A DNA stretch of 64,000 nucleotides from CAYLPJ01 sp964385465. GTDB lineage: Bacteria; Planctomycetota; Phycisphaerae; SM23-33. The stretch lies in assembly GCA_964385465.1 (NCBI GenBank), contig CAYLPJ010000019.1:31211-95210 (forward strand), given 5' to 3'. The notes beneath the pieces are model-generated. The model was given only the letters and a program-made list of their open reading frames with translations. It was not told the origin of the DNA and did not search any database. The first letter of the stretch is position 1, and each line of letters begins with the position of its first letter. Below are positions 43,870-52,496 of the stretch, piece by piece. Made by a program: the position numbers and the translations under genes.

Positions 43870-44916
43870 ATGGCCACGATGACGGGTGTGTTCCTGCCGG
43901 GCAACAGCACGGTGGAGTTCCGCGACGTGCCGGTCCCCACCCCCGGGCACGGGCAGGTGCTGGTGAAGATGAGGGCGTCGAGCATCTGCGGCAGCGACAT
44001 CCGGGCGATCTACCGGGAGCACCTCGGCGAGGGCCCGGAGGCCTACCAGGGCGTGATCGCCGGGCACGAGCCGTGCGGGCAGGTCGTCGAGGTCGGCCCC
44101 GGCGTCACCGAGCTGGCCGAGGGCGACCGCGTCGTGCTCTATCACATCAGCGGCTGCGGCTGCTGCGAGGACTGCCGCCACGGCTACATGATCTCCTGCC
44201 GCAGCGACAAGCGGGCCGCCTACGGCTGGCAGCGCGACGGCGGGCACGCGGAGTTCCTGCTCGCCGAGGCCAACACGGCCGTCAAGCTGCCCGATTCGCT
44301 GACCTGCGTGGACGGGGCGCTGTGCGCGTGCGGGTTCGGCACGGCCTACGAGGCCCTCCGCCGCGTCGGCGTCAGCGGGCGCGACCGCGTGCTGGTTACC
44401 GGGCTCGGGCCCGTCGGGCTCGCCGCCGCCATGCTGGCAAAGGCCATGGGCGCAGACGTCGTCGCCGGAACGGAGGTCTCCCCGGGCCGCCGCGAACTGG
44501 CCGGGAAGCTCGGCCTCGTCGAGAACGTGCTCGACCCCGCCGACGATCCCCGCCAGGCCGTCATGGACCTCACCGACGGGCGCGGCTGCGAGGTGACCAT
44601 CGACTGCTCGGCCGCGCCGGCGGCGAGGCTGCTGGCCCTTCAGTGCACGCGGCAGTGGGGGCGGTGCGTGTTCGTCGGCGAGGGCAGCGACGTGCGGTTC
44701 GACGTCTCCCCGCTGCTGATCCACCCGCAGATCACGCTGTACGGCTCGTGGGTGACCAGCCTGTACCACCTCCAGGAGCTGCTGGCCCTGCTGGACCGCC
44801 GGGGCCTCCATCCCGACGTCACCTGCACCGAACGCCTCCCGCTGGCCGAGGCCGCCAGGGCCTACGACCTCGCCGACAAGGCCGACACCGGCAAGGCGTG
44901 CATCGTTTTCGATTGA
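43870..44916 (+). CDS. Zinc-dependent alcohol/polyol dehydrogenase
   Basis: 348 residues of the medium-chain dehydrogenase family. The catalytic zinc site is C40 with the G-S-D that follows (SSICGSDIRA) and the GHE motif (VIAGHEPCGQVVEVG). The structural zinc lobe has the Cys group GCGCCEDCRHGYMISC. The Rossmann motif GLGPVGLAAAMLAKAMGADV binds NAD(P)(H), and FVGEGSDVRFDVSPLLIH follows. This form oxidises alcohols or polyols such as L-iditol, threonine or sorbitol; the substrate is not evident. The next gene downstream is an exported glycosidase-like protein, consistent with a sugar pathway but separated by 109 bp. Confidence 0.9.
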   Translation: MATMTGVFLPGNSTVEFRDVPVPTPGHGQVLVKMRASSICGSDIRAIYREHLGEGPEAYQGVIAGHEPCGQVVEVGPGVTELAEGDRVVLYHISGCGCCEDCRHGYMISCRSDKRAAYGWQRDGGHAEFLLAEANTAVKLPDSLTCVDGALCACGFGTAYEALRRVGVSGRDRVLVTGLGPVGLAAAMLAKAMGADVVAGTEVSPGRRELAGKLGLVENVLDPADDPRQAVMDLTDGRGCEVTIDCSAAPAARLLALQCTRQWGRCVFVGEGSDVRFDVSPLLIHPQITLYGSWVTSLYHLQELLALLDRRGLHPDVTCTERLPLAEAARAYDLADKADTGKACIVFD

Positions 44917-45025
44917 CCGCCGGCCGGGCTGAAGAGGCCCGGCAGGGCATGCAAGGGCTCGGACAAGGCACGAAAAGGCGGACGCCGCGGACGAACGCGG
45001 ATGCACGCCGATACGACAGGATGGG

Positions 45026-46777
45026 ATGAAGATCATGTTGCCGACAGAAGCCCCGAAGCGTTCCACGATCCCGGCGGCAGCTCCGCCTGATACATGCTGC
45101 CCGCCAGTTGCCAGGGCGGTTGCGGCCGCCGCTGTGCTGGCCTTCGCGGCCGCGGCGCCGGGCGCGCCGGGTGTGACGCACCGCACGGGCTCCGGCGTGA
45201 CGTACGAGGTGACGGCGGAGGGCCTCTCGCGGATCGCCGTCGGCGACAGGACGGTGGCCGAGGGGGGGTGGAGCTGCTTCAACGCCGAGCACTGGTTCCG
45301 CGACGGCGGGTCGGGGGAGGTGGACACGAAGGATCTGGCCTCGAAGTCGGTCGAGGCCCTGCCCGGCGGCGGGGCGCGGGTGCGGCACAGGCGGGGGGAC
45401 GTGGTGTGCACGGCGACGTACACGTTCGACGGCGAGGACGTGCTGATCTCCGCCCGCATCGAGAACCGCCACGCGGCCGAGCCGATGAACGTCACCGGCT
45501 TCCGCGGGCTGACGTTCCACTTCGATCGCCCTCCGGAGGGGCTGATGCAGGTCCAGCACATCAGCTACTTCCAGGCCCACGGCGTCGAGCTCTGCCACCC
45601 CGGGCACTGGTCGAAGTTCGGCGGCAGCTACGCCGTCGACGGGAGCGTCGGCGTGGGCACCACGCCGCTGCGGACCGGCCTGACGCGGACGCTGACGCTC
45701 TGGGACTACGCCAGTTGGGCCCAGGACAAGCGTGCGAAGCTGCCCAAGCGGCGGCTGATCTACTTCGTCGTCGCCCGCGTTCCCGCCCGCGGGGCCAACA
45801 CGTTCGACGTCCGCCTCCGCGTCAGCCCCGACCGCCGCCGCGAGCACCTGCTCGCGCCGTACCGCGAGCACTTCCGGGCGACGTTCGGCGAGGTCCGCTA
45901 CGAGGCTGACGCGCGCTGGATCGCCACCGCGTACGTCAACCGCAACCAGGAGTCGATCTCGCCGGCCAACCCGTACGGCCTGCACGGCGGCTTCCGGCGG
46001 ATCGACACCGACGAGGGGCTGGATGCGTTCTGCGAGACGGTCATCCCCGCGCTGAAGGAGCACGGCGGTCAGGGCGTCATCCTCTGGGGCCAGGGCGGGG
46101 ACGACCCCCGCGGGGCGATGTACCGCCCGGACTTCGACGTCCTGCCCCCGGAGATCGAGAAGCGCTTCCCCGAGCTCTGCCGCCGCTTCGCCGCCGCCGG
46201 GCTGAAGGTCGGCGTCTGCACCCGCCCGCGGCACCTCGCCGTGCGGAAGACCTGGCGGCGCGACCGGATCATCGACATCAACCCCGACGATCCCGGCCAC
46301 CGGCGGATGCTGCTGGACCGCTTCAAGACCATGATGGACATGGGCTGCCGGCTGTTCTACCTCGACAGCTTCGGCTCGCGGTTCGAGGACGTCAAGCTCA
46401 TGCGCCACCTGCGTGCCGGGCTCGGCCGGGACGTCCTGACCTTCGCCGAGCACCAGTGCGACGCGATCATGCCCTACAGCGGGGGCTACTCCGAGACGAG
46501 CTTCGTCCTGAACCCCAAGGCCGGCGGCGACCCTCACTACCGCCTCTGGTCCGGCCTGCGGAACTGGGAGCTGTACCGGCACCTCGCCCCCGGCAGCCAG
46601 ATGGCCTCCCGCCTCTACCGGGGCGACCGCGACGTCCCCGCCGACCACGAGACCCCGGCGGCGTTCTTCTACAGCCGCCGCATCACCCCGCTGCTGCCGA
46701 TCAGCGGCTTCCGCCGGCTGGGCGAGACCGGCAAGGCCCGGCGGCGCTTCGTGGACGAGCAGGGCCGGTGGCGGTGA
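45026..46777 (+). CDS. Exported glycosidase-like protein of unknown family
   Basis: 583 residues. A signal peptide region (VARAVAAAAVLAFAAAAPGAPG) follows a longish N-terminal lead from the ATG at 45026. An N-terminal beta-sandwich (residues about 50-290: YTFDGEDVLISARIENR, LTFHFDRPPEGLMQVQHISY) precedes a probable TIM barrel with QGVILWGQGGDDPRGAMYRPD, LKVGVCTRPRHLAV, DINPDDPGHRRMLLDRFKTM, CRLFYLDSFGSRFEDVKLM and FAEHQCDAIMPYSGGY. A sandwich plus barrel with acidic residues at strand ends (YLDSFG, FAEHQ) recalls clan GH-D alpha-galactosidase-like proteins. I cannot assign a family. The C-terminus includes ITPLLPISGFRRL. Confidence 0.65.
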   Translation: MKIMLPTEAPKRSTIPAAAPPDTCCPPVARAVAAAAVLAFAAAAPGAPGVTHRTGSGVTYEVTAEGLSRIAVGDRTVAEGGWSCFNAEHWFRDGGSGEVDTKDLASKSVEALPGGGARVRHRRGDVVCTATYTFDGEDVLISARIENRHAAEPMNVTGFRGLTFHFDRPPEGLMQVQHISYFQAHGVELCHPGHWSKFGGSYAVDGSVGVGTTPLRTGLTRTLTLWDYASWAQDKRAKLPKRRLIYFVVARVPARGANTFDVRLRVSPDRRREHLLAPYREHFRATFGEVRYEADARWIATAYVNRNQESISPANPYGLHGGFRRIDTDEGLDAFCETVIPALKEHGGQGVILWGQGGDDPRGAMYRPDFDVLPPEIEKRFPELCRRFAAAGLKVGVCTRPRHLAVRKTWRRDRIIDINPDDPGHRRMLLDRFKTMMDMGCRLFYLDSFGSRFEDVKLMRHLRAGLGRDVLTFAEHQCDAIMPYSGGYSETSFVLNPKAGGDPHYRLWSGLRNWELYRHLAPGSQMASRLYRGDRDVPADHETPAAFFYSRRITPLLPISGFRRLGETGKARRRFVDEQGRWR

Positions 46778-46974
46778 CCCCCGCGGGTGCGGGCCGCGAG
46801 ACATCTGCCGGGATGGAAGCCCCATGCCGGGCACGCCCCCCGAGTGCTTGCAGCTTTGCTGGCCAGGCAGGGACGTGTTCGCAGGAACAGGAGAGGCGGC
46901 GTGGCGTCGCCAGGGCGGACGATTGCACGGCGGCCTCGCGGCTGCGATAATCCACCCAACCATGGAGCCCCGCG

Positions 46975-47547
46975 ATGAATGGAGATGTTCAGTCCGCGCT
47001 GTACCGCCGCATCCTGGACGCGATGCCCTCGTGGGTCTTCGTCCTCGACAGGAGCCTGCGCATCCTCGACGCCAACCGCGCCGCGCGGGAAACGCTTGGC
47101 GAAGACCTCGCCGACAAGCGCCTGTGCGGCGACGCGCTGGCCTGCATGAACGCCGACGCAAGCGGCTGCGGGGCGTCGGAGGCCTGTCCGGAATGTGTCG
47201 TGCGCGTCGCCGTCGATCGTGCCGTCAACGGCCGGGCCACCGTCCGCGAGTCGGCGAAGATGGGCCTGCGCAGCGACGGGCGGGTCCGCAACGTCTGGTT
47301 CCTGGTCAGCACCTCCCCGCTGGACCACGACGGCCGATCCGCCGCCATGGTCGTCCTCGAGGAGATCACCGAGCTGATGGAGCTCCGCCGACTCGTGCCG
47401 ATCTGCTCGCACTGCCGCCGAGTACGCGATGACCAGGAATTCTGGCAGGACGTGGAGGCATACCTGCTCAAGCACACGGCCGTCGAGTTCACCCACGGCA
47501 TCTGCCCGGACTGCCTGAAGAAGCACTACCAACGCAACGGTGGTTGA
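46975..47547 (+). CDS. PAS-domain protein with cysteine-rich inserts
   Basis: 190 residues. A PAS domain spans about 8-130 (YRRILDAMPSWVFVLDRSLR, ILDANRAARETLGEDL, ending VWFLVSTSPLDHDGRSAAMV, VVLEEITEL). Inside it is a Cys-rich loop (CMNADASGCGASEACPEC) that could bind a metal or cluster. After the PAS comes a second pair motif CSHCRRVRD ... HGICPDCLKKHY, a short zinc-knuckle-like tail found after PAS domains in many histidine kinases and regulators. There is no kinase, cyclase or DNA-binding domain, so this is a stand-alone sensor or adaptor. It is convergent with murD, 25 bp apart. Confidence 0.8.
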   Translation: MNGDVQSALYRRILDAMPSWVFVLDRSLRILDANRAARETLGEDLADKRLCGDALACMNADASGCGASEACPECVVRVAVDRAVNGRATVRESAKMGLRSDGRVRNVWFLVSTSPLDHDGRSAAMVVLEEITELMELRRLVPICSHCRRVRDDQEFWQDVEAYLLKHTAVEFTHGICPDCLKKHYQRNGG

Positions 47548-47572
47548 GGCTGCCGGATGGCGGCCGAGCCGG

Positions 47573-48919
47573 TCAGCCCCGGGCGCCCCCCACCAGCTCG
47601 ACGAAGCGCTCCCCGCGCTGTTCGTAGTTGACGAACATGTCGTAGCTGGCGCAGGCGGGGGAGAGGACGACGGCGTCGCCGGCGTCGGCGTGGCGGCGGG
47701 CCAGGGCGACGGCTGACGCCAGGTCCGCGGCGCGGGCCGTCGGCGGGGGAATGACGTCGGCGGGGGCCTCGGACGCCGCGCCCGCGACGGCCGCGAGAAT
47801 CCCGTCCGCCGTCGCGCCCAGCGCGACGACCGCCTTGGCACGCTCGGCCAGCGCCCGGCCCAGCGCGTCGAACGCCACGCCCTTGTCGTAGCCGCCGACG
47901 ATCATCACGGCCGTGCGGGGCGGGAAGGCGTCGAGTGCGACGATGGCGCCCTCGGGCGTGGTGCACTTGGAGTCGTTGAAGTACCGCACGCCGTCGGCCT
48001 CGGCGGCGAGTTGGAGGCGGTGGGGCAGGCCGGCGAAGCGGCGCAGGGCGTCCGCGGCGTCGGCTCGCGGGACGTCGAGCTGCCTGGCGGCCGCCCAGGC
48101 GGCCTGCGCGTTGGCCTGGTTGTGCTCGCCGGGGACGGCGAGGTCGAACGGCTCGGCGGCGGGGTCGAAGCGTTCGACGCGCCCGGGCGCCTCGTCGGCC
48201 CAGGCGGCGAGGGCGGGGTCGGCGGCGTTGAGCAGCAGCACGTCGTCGGGCCCCTGGTAGCGGAAGATGTGCTTTTTGGCTTCGGCGTACGCGTCCAGCG
48301 TGCCGTGGCGATCGAGGTGGTTGGGCAGCAGGTTGGTGACGATCGCGACGTGCGGCGAGCGGGCGATCTCGCCGATGCGCTCGAGCTGGAAGCTGGACAG
48401 CTCGAGGACGACGACGTCCCCGGGGGCGATGGCGTCGAGCTCGCCGAGGAGGCTGCGGCCGATGTTGCCGCCGACGTGCGTCCGGCGGCGGGGTGCGAGG
48501 ATCGCGCCGATCATCGCCGTCGTGGTGCTCTTGCCCACCGTGCCGGTCACGCCCACCACCGGCGCGGGGCAGCGCCAGAGGAACAGGTTGATCTCGGTGG
48601 TGCAGGGGACGGAGGCCTCGCGCGCCGCGGCCAGCAGGGGCGCGTCGTCGGGCACGGCGGGGCTGACGACCAGCAGGTCGGCCTCGCGGACGTCGCGGGG
48701 GTCCTCGCCGCCGAGGTGCAGCGTCACGTCCAGGTCGGCGAGCCGGCGGGCGGAGGCCTCGAGCTTCTCGGCCGGGGCGCGGTCGGAGACGGTCACGCGG
48801 GCGCCGCGTTCGGCCAGCCAGCGCACGGCCCCGACGCCCCCGCCGAAGCGCCCCAGCCCGAGCACGGTGACGCGCAGCCCGGCGGGGTCGGTCGCGGCGG
48901 GCGGCGCGGCCGGGGGCAT
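47573..48919 (-). CDS. murD: UDP-MurNAc-L-alanine:D-glutamate ligase
   Basis: 448 residues. It adds D-glutamate in peptidoglycan precursor synthesis and is the Mur ligase absent from the dcw cluster at 22-34 kb. RVTVLGLGRFGGGVGAVRWL at the N-terminus, the ATP site VVGVTGTVGKSTTTAMIG (GTVGKST, with V replacing the more common N), VVLELSSFQLERI, NLLPNHLDRHGTLDAYAEAK, GEHNQANAQAAWAAA, FNDSKCTTPEGAIVALDAFP and LSPACASYDMFVNYEQRGE-type ending are diagnostic of MurD. The ATG at 48919 overlaps the stop of the upstream M16 peptidase gene (TGATG), so the two are translationally coupled. Confidence 0.94.
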   Translation of the reverse strand: MPPAAPPAATDPAGLRVTVLGLGRFGGGVGAVRWLAERGARVTVSDRAPAEKLEASARRLADLDVTLHLGGEDPRDVREADLLVVSPAVPDDAPLLAAAREASVPCTTEINLFLWRCPAPVVGVTGTVGKSTTTAMIGAILAPRRRTHVGGNIGRSLLGELDAIAPGDVVVLELSSFQLERIGEIARSPHVAIVTNLLPNHLDRHGTLDAYAEAKKHIFRYQGPDDVLLLNAADPALAAWADEAPGRVERFDPAAEPFDLAVPGEHNQANAQAAWAAARQLDVPRADAADALRRFAGLPHRLQLAAEADGVRYFNDSKCTTPEGAIVALDAFPPRTAVMIVGGYDKGVAFDALGRALAERAKAVVALGATADGILAAVAGAASEAPADVIPPPTARAADLASAVALARRHADAGDAVVLSPACASYDMFVNYEQRGERFVELVGGARG

Positions 48920-50145
48920 CAGAGCGCCTCCAGCGGCCCCAGGGCGACCAGCGTGGTGGCCGAGAGGTCGCAGTCCCGCGCGACGGCGAGCACGTCGTCG
49001 GCGGTGACATCGTAGAGCGTCTCGATCTGCTCGGCGAGGGGGATGTACTCGTGCCGGTAGACCCAGTCGTAGCCGACGGCGGTCAGCCGCCCGCGGGGCA
49101 GTTCGCCCTTGAGGGTCGCGCCGGAGGCGATCTTGTTCTTGGCGGCCAGCAGCTCGGCGTCTGTCGGGCCCTCGTCGGCGAAGGCGGCGAGCTCCTCGCG
49201 TGCGACGTCCACGGCGCGGCGCGCGCGGTCGGCGTCGGCGGAGAGGAACGTCAGGAACACGCCGCTGCCGTCGAGGGCGTCGTAGATCATGCTGGCGTCG
49301 TCGGCGATGGCGGGATCGACCAGCGCGTAGTACAGGCGGCTGCCGGTCGCATCGCCCAGGACGGTCGCCAGCAGCATCGCGGCGAAACGGCGGGGCGACT
49401 GGGCCGGCGGCGCCGGGCCCGCCATGGCCACGTGCTCCCGGGCGACGCGGGGGTCGGCGAAGACGTGCCGCCGCCCGGCCGGGGGCGCCGGCGAGGCGTC
49501 GCGCCCCGCGTCGCCGGCCGGCCAGGCGGCGCAGGCGGCCGCGGCGGAGGCCACCAGCGCGTCGAAGTCCAGGTTGCCCACGCCCACCAGCGTGATGTTG
49601 TCGGGCCCGTAGCGGCGGCGGAAGTAGTCGCGCATCGCCTCGGCCGTCAGCGCCGCGACGGACTCCGCCGTGCCCAGCACGCTGTTGCCCAGCGCGTGGG
49701 GGCGGAAGGTCTCGGCCATCAGCAGCTCGTAGACGCGGTAGCGGGGCATGTCCTCGTAGCGGGCGATCTCCTCGAGGATGACGGCCTTCTCGACCTCGAA
49801 GTCCTCCCCTCGCAGCGACGGGCGGAGAATGTCGCCCAGCAGCTCGATCAGCCGCCCCTGGAACTCCGGCAGGACCGCGCCGTAGTAGACCGTGTTCTCC
49901 TCGGACGTGAACGCGTTGGCGGCCGCGCCGATCTCGTCGAACTCGCGGTTGACGTCCAGCGCCGTCCGCAGGTGGGAGCCCTTGAAGGCCATGTGCTCGA
50001 GGAAGTGGCTGAGCCCCGCCTCGCCGGGCGCCTCGTCGCGGCTGCCCGTGCGGACGAAGAAGCCCGCCGCCATCGACTTCGCCGACCGGCGGACCTCCGC
50101 GACGATCGTCAGGCCGTTGTCCAGTTGTGCGTGACGGAACTCCAT
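48919..50145 (-). CDS. M16 family zinc peptidase, active type
   Basis: 408 residues. The inverted zinc motif HxxEH is present as H47-F-L-E50-H51 (LSHFLEHMAFKG), and the distal Glu lies in VEKAVILEEIARYED. NAFTSEENTVYYG and GNSVLGTAESV are further M16 features. Bacterial members pair with an inactive homologue; together they cut short peptides, and some process secreted or cofactor precursors (PqqF/PqqL-like). No signal peptide, so this pair is probably cytoplasmic. The upstream gene 50149-51390 is the expected partner, only 3 bp away, and murD follows with a 1-nt overlap. Confidence 0.92.
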   Translation of the reverse strand: MEFRHAQLDNGLTIVAEVRRSAKSMAAGFFVRTGSRDEAPGEAGLSHFLEHMAFKGSHLRTALDVNREFDEIGAAANAFTSEENTVYYGAVLPEFQGRLIELLGDILRPSLRGEDFEVEKAVILEEIARYEDMPRYRVYELLMAETFRPHALGNSVLGTAESVAALTAEAMRDYFRRRYGPDNITLVGVGNLDFDALVASAAAACAAWPAGDAGRDASPAPPAGRRHVFADPRVAREHVAMAGPAPPAQSPRRFAAMLLATVLGDATGSRLYYALVDPAIADDASMIYDALDGSGVFLTFLSADADRARRAVDVAREELAAFADEGPTDAELLAAKNKIASGATLKGELPRGRLTAVGYDWVYRHEYIPLAEQIETLYDVTADDVLAVARDCDLSATTLVALGPLEAL

Positions 50146-50148
50146 GGG

Positions 50149-51390
50149 CTACTCCACCGCCGCGGTGTCGATCGGCTCGGGGCCGAGGGTCAGCACGGCG
50201 AGCTCCTCGGCCGGGTGGTCGGCGAGGTGGGCCAGCACGTCGTCGGCGCCGGTGGCCTCGACGGCCTCGGACAGCTCGGCCAGCGGGCGCAGGCGCCCGA
50301 GGTGCAGCCAGTCGCTGACCAGCGCGTGGGCCCGCGCGCCGGTGGACTCGCCCTCCATGACCAGGGCGCTGCGGAGCTGCGTGCGGGCGCGGGTGAGCTC
50401 GTCGTCGCCGACGCCCTCGCCCAGGCGCCGCAGCTCGGCCACCGTCCGCTCGAACGTCTCCTGGGCCTGCTCGGGGCGCGTGCCCGCGTACGTGAACAGC
50501 CCCGCGTGCTCCCGGAGGCTGTGGTAGTGCGCCGAGACGTGGTACACCAGCCCGCGCTTCTCGCGGATCTCCGTGTGAAGCCGCGCCGCCGGGCCCCCCG
50601 AGAGCACCATCTCCGCCAGCCGTGCCGCGTAGTACTGCCGATGCGCCACCGTCACCGACCGGTGCGCGATCGCGATGTGAGACTGCGCCGACGCCTTCGA
50701 CACGTGCTCGACCCCGCCGGCGGGGGCGGCGGTGGCGGGCGGCGCCGCCGGCTCGCCCGCCCAGTCGCCGAAAAGCCGCTCGACCGCCGCGGCGACGGCG
50801 GGGGCATCGAACGCGCCCGCGACGGCCAGCACGGCCCCGTGCGGCGTGGCGCGGCGGGCGAAGTGCTCGCGGACGCCGTCGGGGGTCAGGGCGGCGAGGC
50901 TCTCGGGCGTGCCGTACACGCATCGCCCCAGCGGCGGGGGATAGAACCGGTCGCGCAGCAGCAGGCCGGCCTTGCGCGCGGGCTCGTCTTCGAGGGCGGC
51001 CAGGTCCTGGGCGATGAGGTCGCGGCAGGCGTCGAAGGTGTCGCCCCCGAACCGCGGGCGGCGGACCATGTCGGCCAGGATGCCCAGCACCGGCAGGAGG
51101 TTCCGCCCGAGCTGCGAGGCGGTGATCCACAGCACCTCGCTGCGGACGCTCTCGTGGTGCTGGCAGCCGAGGGCGTCGAGGGCGTCGTTGAGCCGGCGCG
51201 TGTCCCGGTCGCCGGCGCCGCGGAGCAGCCATTCGCACGCCACCGAGGCCGTCCCCGCCGCGCCCGGCGGATCGCAGGCCGCCCCGGCCGGCAGGGCCAG
51301 CGCCACCGACGCCGAGGCCACGTGCTCCATCTGCTGGCCCAGCAGCGTCAGGCCGTTGGGCAGCTCGTCAATGGTGAAGCGTTCGGTCAC
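50149..51390 (-). CDS. M16 family peptidase homologue lacking the zinc motif
   Basis: 413 residues from a GTG start with GGGAG 6 nt upstream. The fold is that of M16 (LPNGLTLLGQQMEHVASASV at the start, REKRGLVYHVSAHYHSLREH and TRPEQAQETFERTVAELRRL later), but the place of HxxEH reads VACEWLLRGAGDRD, so no zinc ligands remain. The R...Y substrate-holding motif of the C-terminal half is kept. Inactive and active M16 proteins work as a heterodimer in which the inactive one supports the substrate. It precedes the active partner by 3 bp. Confidence 0.9.
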   Translation of the reverse strand: MTERFTIDELPNGLTLLGQQMEHVASASVALALPAGAACDPPGAAGTASVACEWLLRGAGDRDTRRLNDALDALGCQHHESVRSEVLWITASQLGRNLLPVLGILADMVRRPRFGGDTFDACRDLIAQDLAALEDEPARKAGLLLRDRFYPPPLGRCVYGTPESLAALTPDGVREHFARRATPHGAVLAVAGAFDAPAVAAAVERLFGDWAGEPAAPPATAAPAGGVEHVSKASAQSHIAIAHRSVTVAHRQYYAARLAEMVLSGGPAARLHTEIREKRGLVYHVSAHYHSLREHAGLFTYAGTRPEQAQETFERTVAELRRLGEGVGDDELTRARTQLRSALVMEGESTGARAHALVSDWLHLGRLRPLAELSEAVEATGADDVLAHLADHPAEELAVLTLGPEPIDTAAVE

Positions 51391-51412
51391 GCTCGCTCCC
51401 GGAGGGGCGGCC

Positions 51413-51576
51413 AGGCTGTGTCTGATATATCCAATCCGGGCTTCGAGCGTGCTGGATCGCCTCTGGCGGCGTCCGCCTGCATCGGCGATTCGCAGTGGAA
51501 TCGCCTGCTTCGGCGTCCTTGCCGGTCACGAACCAGCCCTCTCCCGGGCCGCGGAGCGATATAGCAGACACAGCCT
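51413..51576. repeat. Dispersed structured repeat, copy 2, with terminal inverted repeats
   Basis: Outer arms at 51413-51430 (aggctgtgtctgatatat) and 51559-51576 are inverted repeats with one mismatch. The core 51458-51534 aligns on the minus strand with 17545-17615 of copy 1. Its central hairpin is ggcgattc (51484-51491) with gaatcgcc (51498-51505). Copy 1 has G:C where this one has T:A at one stem position. The right arm ends inside the stop codon of the next gene. The arms differ from those of copy 1. Confidence 0.65.
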
Positions 51577-52423
51577 AGCCGGCGATATCGGCGGATTTCA
51601 CGGCGGCCTTCATCTTCTTGAGCCCGGTGGTGACGGCCTCCTTGGCCGGGAGGCGCCAGTAGGCCTTGTTGAACAGTTCGAGGCTGAGCCACCCTCGGAA
51701 GCCGACGCCGTAGAGGTCGCCGAGGATCCGCCCCAGCGGCGCGACGCCGTCGCCGGGCCAGCAGCGGTCGCCGTCGCCGATGGTCTCCCGCGGCGGCTTG
51801 GCGGGGTAGTCGTTCATGTGCAGCACCGGGCAGGTGTTGGGGCCCAGCAGGCGGAGGCTCTCGAACGCGTTGCCCCCCTTGTACAGGTGGTAGACGTCCA
51901 GCAGGACGCACGCGTCGGGGTGCCCGCTCTCCACCGCGGCCATCAGCACCTCGCCGAGGCGGCAGAGCGTCTGCGAGAAGCCCCAGAGCTCCAGGACGGG
52001 CACGACGCCGGCCTGCTCGCCGACGGCCAGCAGCGCCCGGTACCGCTGGCCGACCACGCGCGGGTCCAGGCCGCGGCGCTTGGTCATCCCCGCCGGCGGG
52101 GCGGCGATGCCCGTGCCCCCCACGGCGGCGACGAGTTCCATGTCGCGCTTGGCCTGCTCCAGGCCGGCCTCGCGGCGGGCCTGCTGGTCGGCCAGCCAGC
52201 GGGCGAAGCCGATCGCGCTGGGCACGGCCAGGCCGGCGTCGGCGATGCGGTTGCGCAGGTCGCTGAGCGACCCGCCGGCCTCGCGGTACTCCCGCAGGTC
52301 CGAGACCCAGGGCTCGATGGCGCCGTAGCCGGCCTCGCCGGCCAGGGCCACCTGCTCGACGATCCCCAGCCGCTGCCCGCGGATCGTCGCCGTGTTCAGA
52401 CAGTACCTCGCCGCGTCGCCCAT
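51575..52423 (-). CDS. Sugar phosphate isomerase/epimerase-like TIM-barrel protein
   Basis: 282 residues from the ATG at 52423 (GDAARYCLNTATIRG). The AP endonuclease 2/xylose isomerase-like barrel is indicated by GYGAIEPWVSDLREY, MELVAAVGGTGIAAPPAGM, GVVPVLELWGFSQTL (Glu metal ligand), CVLLDVYHLYKGGN (Asp and His ligands), CPVLHMNDYPAKPP (His) and GWLSLELFNKAYW (Glu). These four ligand positions suggest a working divalent-metal site. The group includes inosose and hydroxypyruvate isomerases; specificity is unknown. The gene stop lies inside the right arm of the repeat next to it. Confidence 0.85.
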   Translation of the reverse strand: MGDAARYCLNTATIRGQRLGIVEQVALAGEAGYGAIEPWVSDLREYREAGGSLSDLRNRIADAGLAVPSAIGFARWLADQQARREAGLEQAKRDMELVAAVGGTGIAAPPAGMTKRRGLDPRVVGQRYRALLAVGEQAGVVPVLELWGFSQTLCRLGEVLMAAVESGHPDACVLLDVYHLYKGGNAFESLRLLGPNTCPVLHMNDYPAKPPRETIGDGDRCWPGDGVAPLGRILGDLYGVGFRGWLSLELFNKAYWRLPAKEAVTTGLKKMKAAVKSADIAG

Positions 52424-52496
52424 CGTGTGCGTCTCCTGCTTTGCGTGTGAGAACCCACGCACGATACCCCAGCGGCGGCGGCGGGGCAATGGGCCC

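Noticed and set aside
47573..51238. One 1221-codon gene covering murD and the peptidases
   Set aside because: Only the murD part has matching domains in this frame. The peptidases are in another frame with their own starts and stops.
51368..51571. Minus-strand 67-codon frame within the repeat at 51.4-51.6 kb
   Set aside because: It coincides with the dispersed repeat, and the equivalent part of copy 1 does not keep the same frame, so the conserved feature is the structure rather than a peptide.
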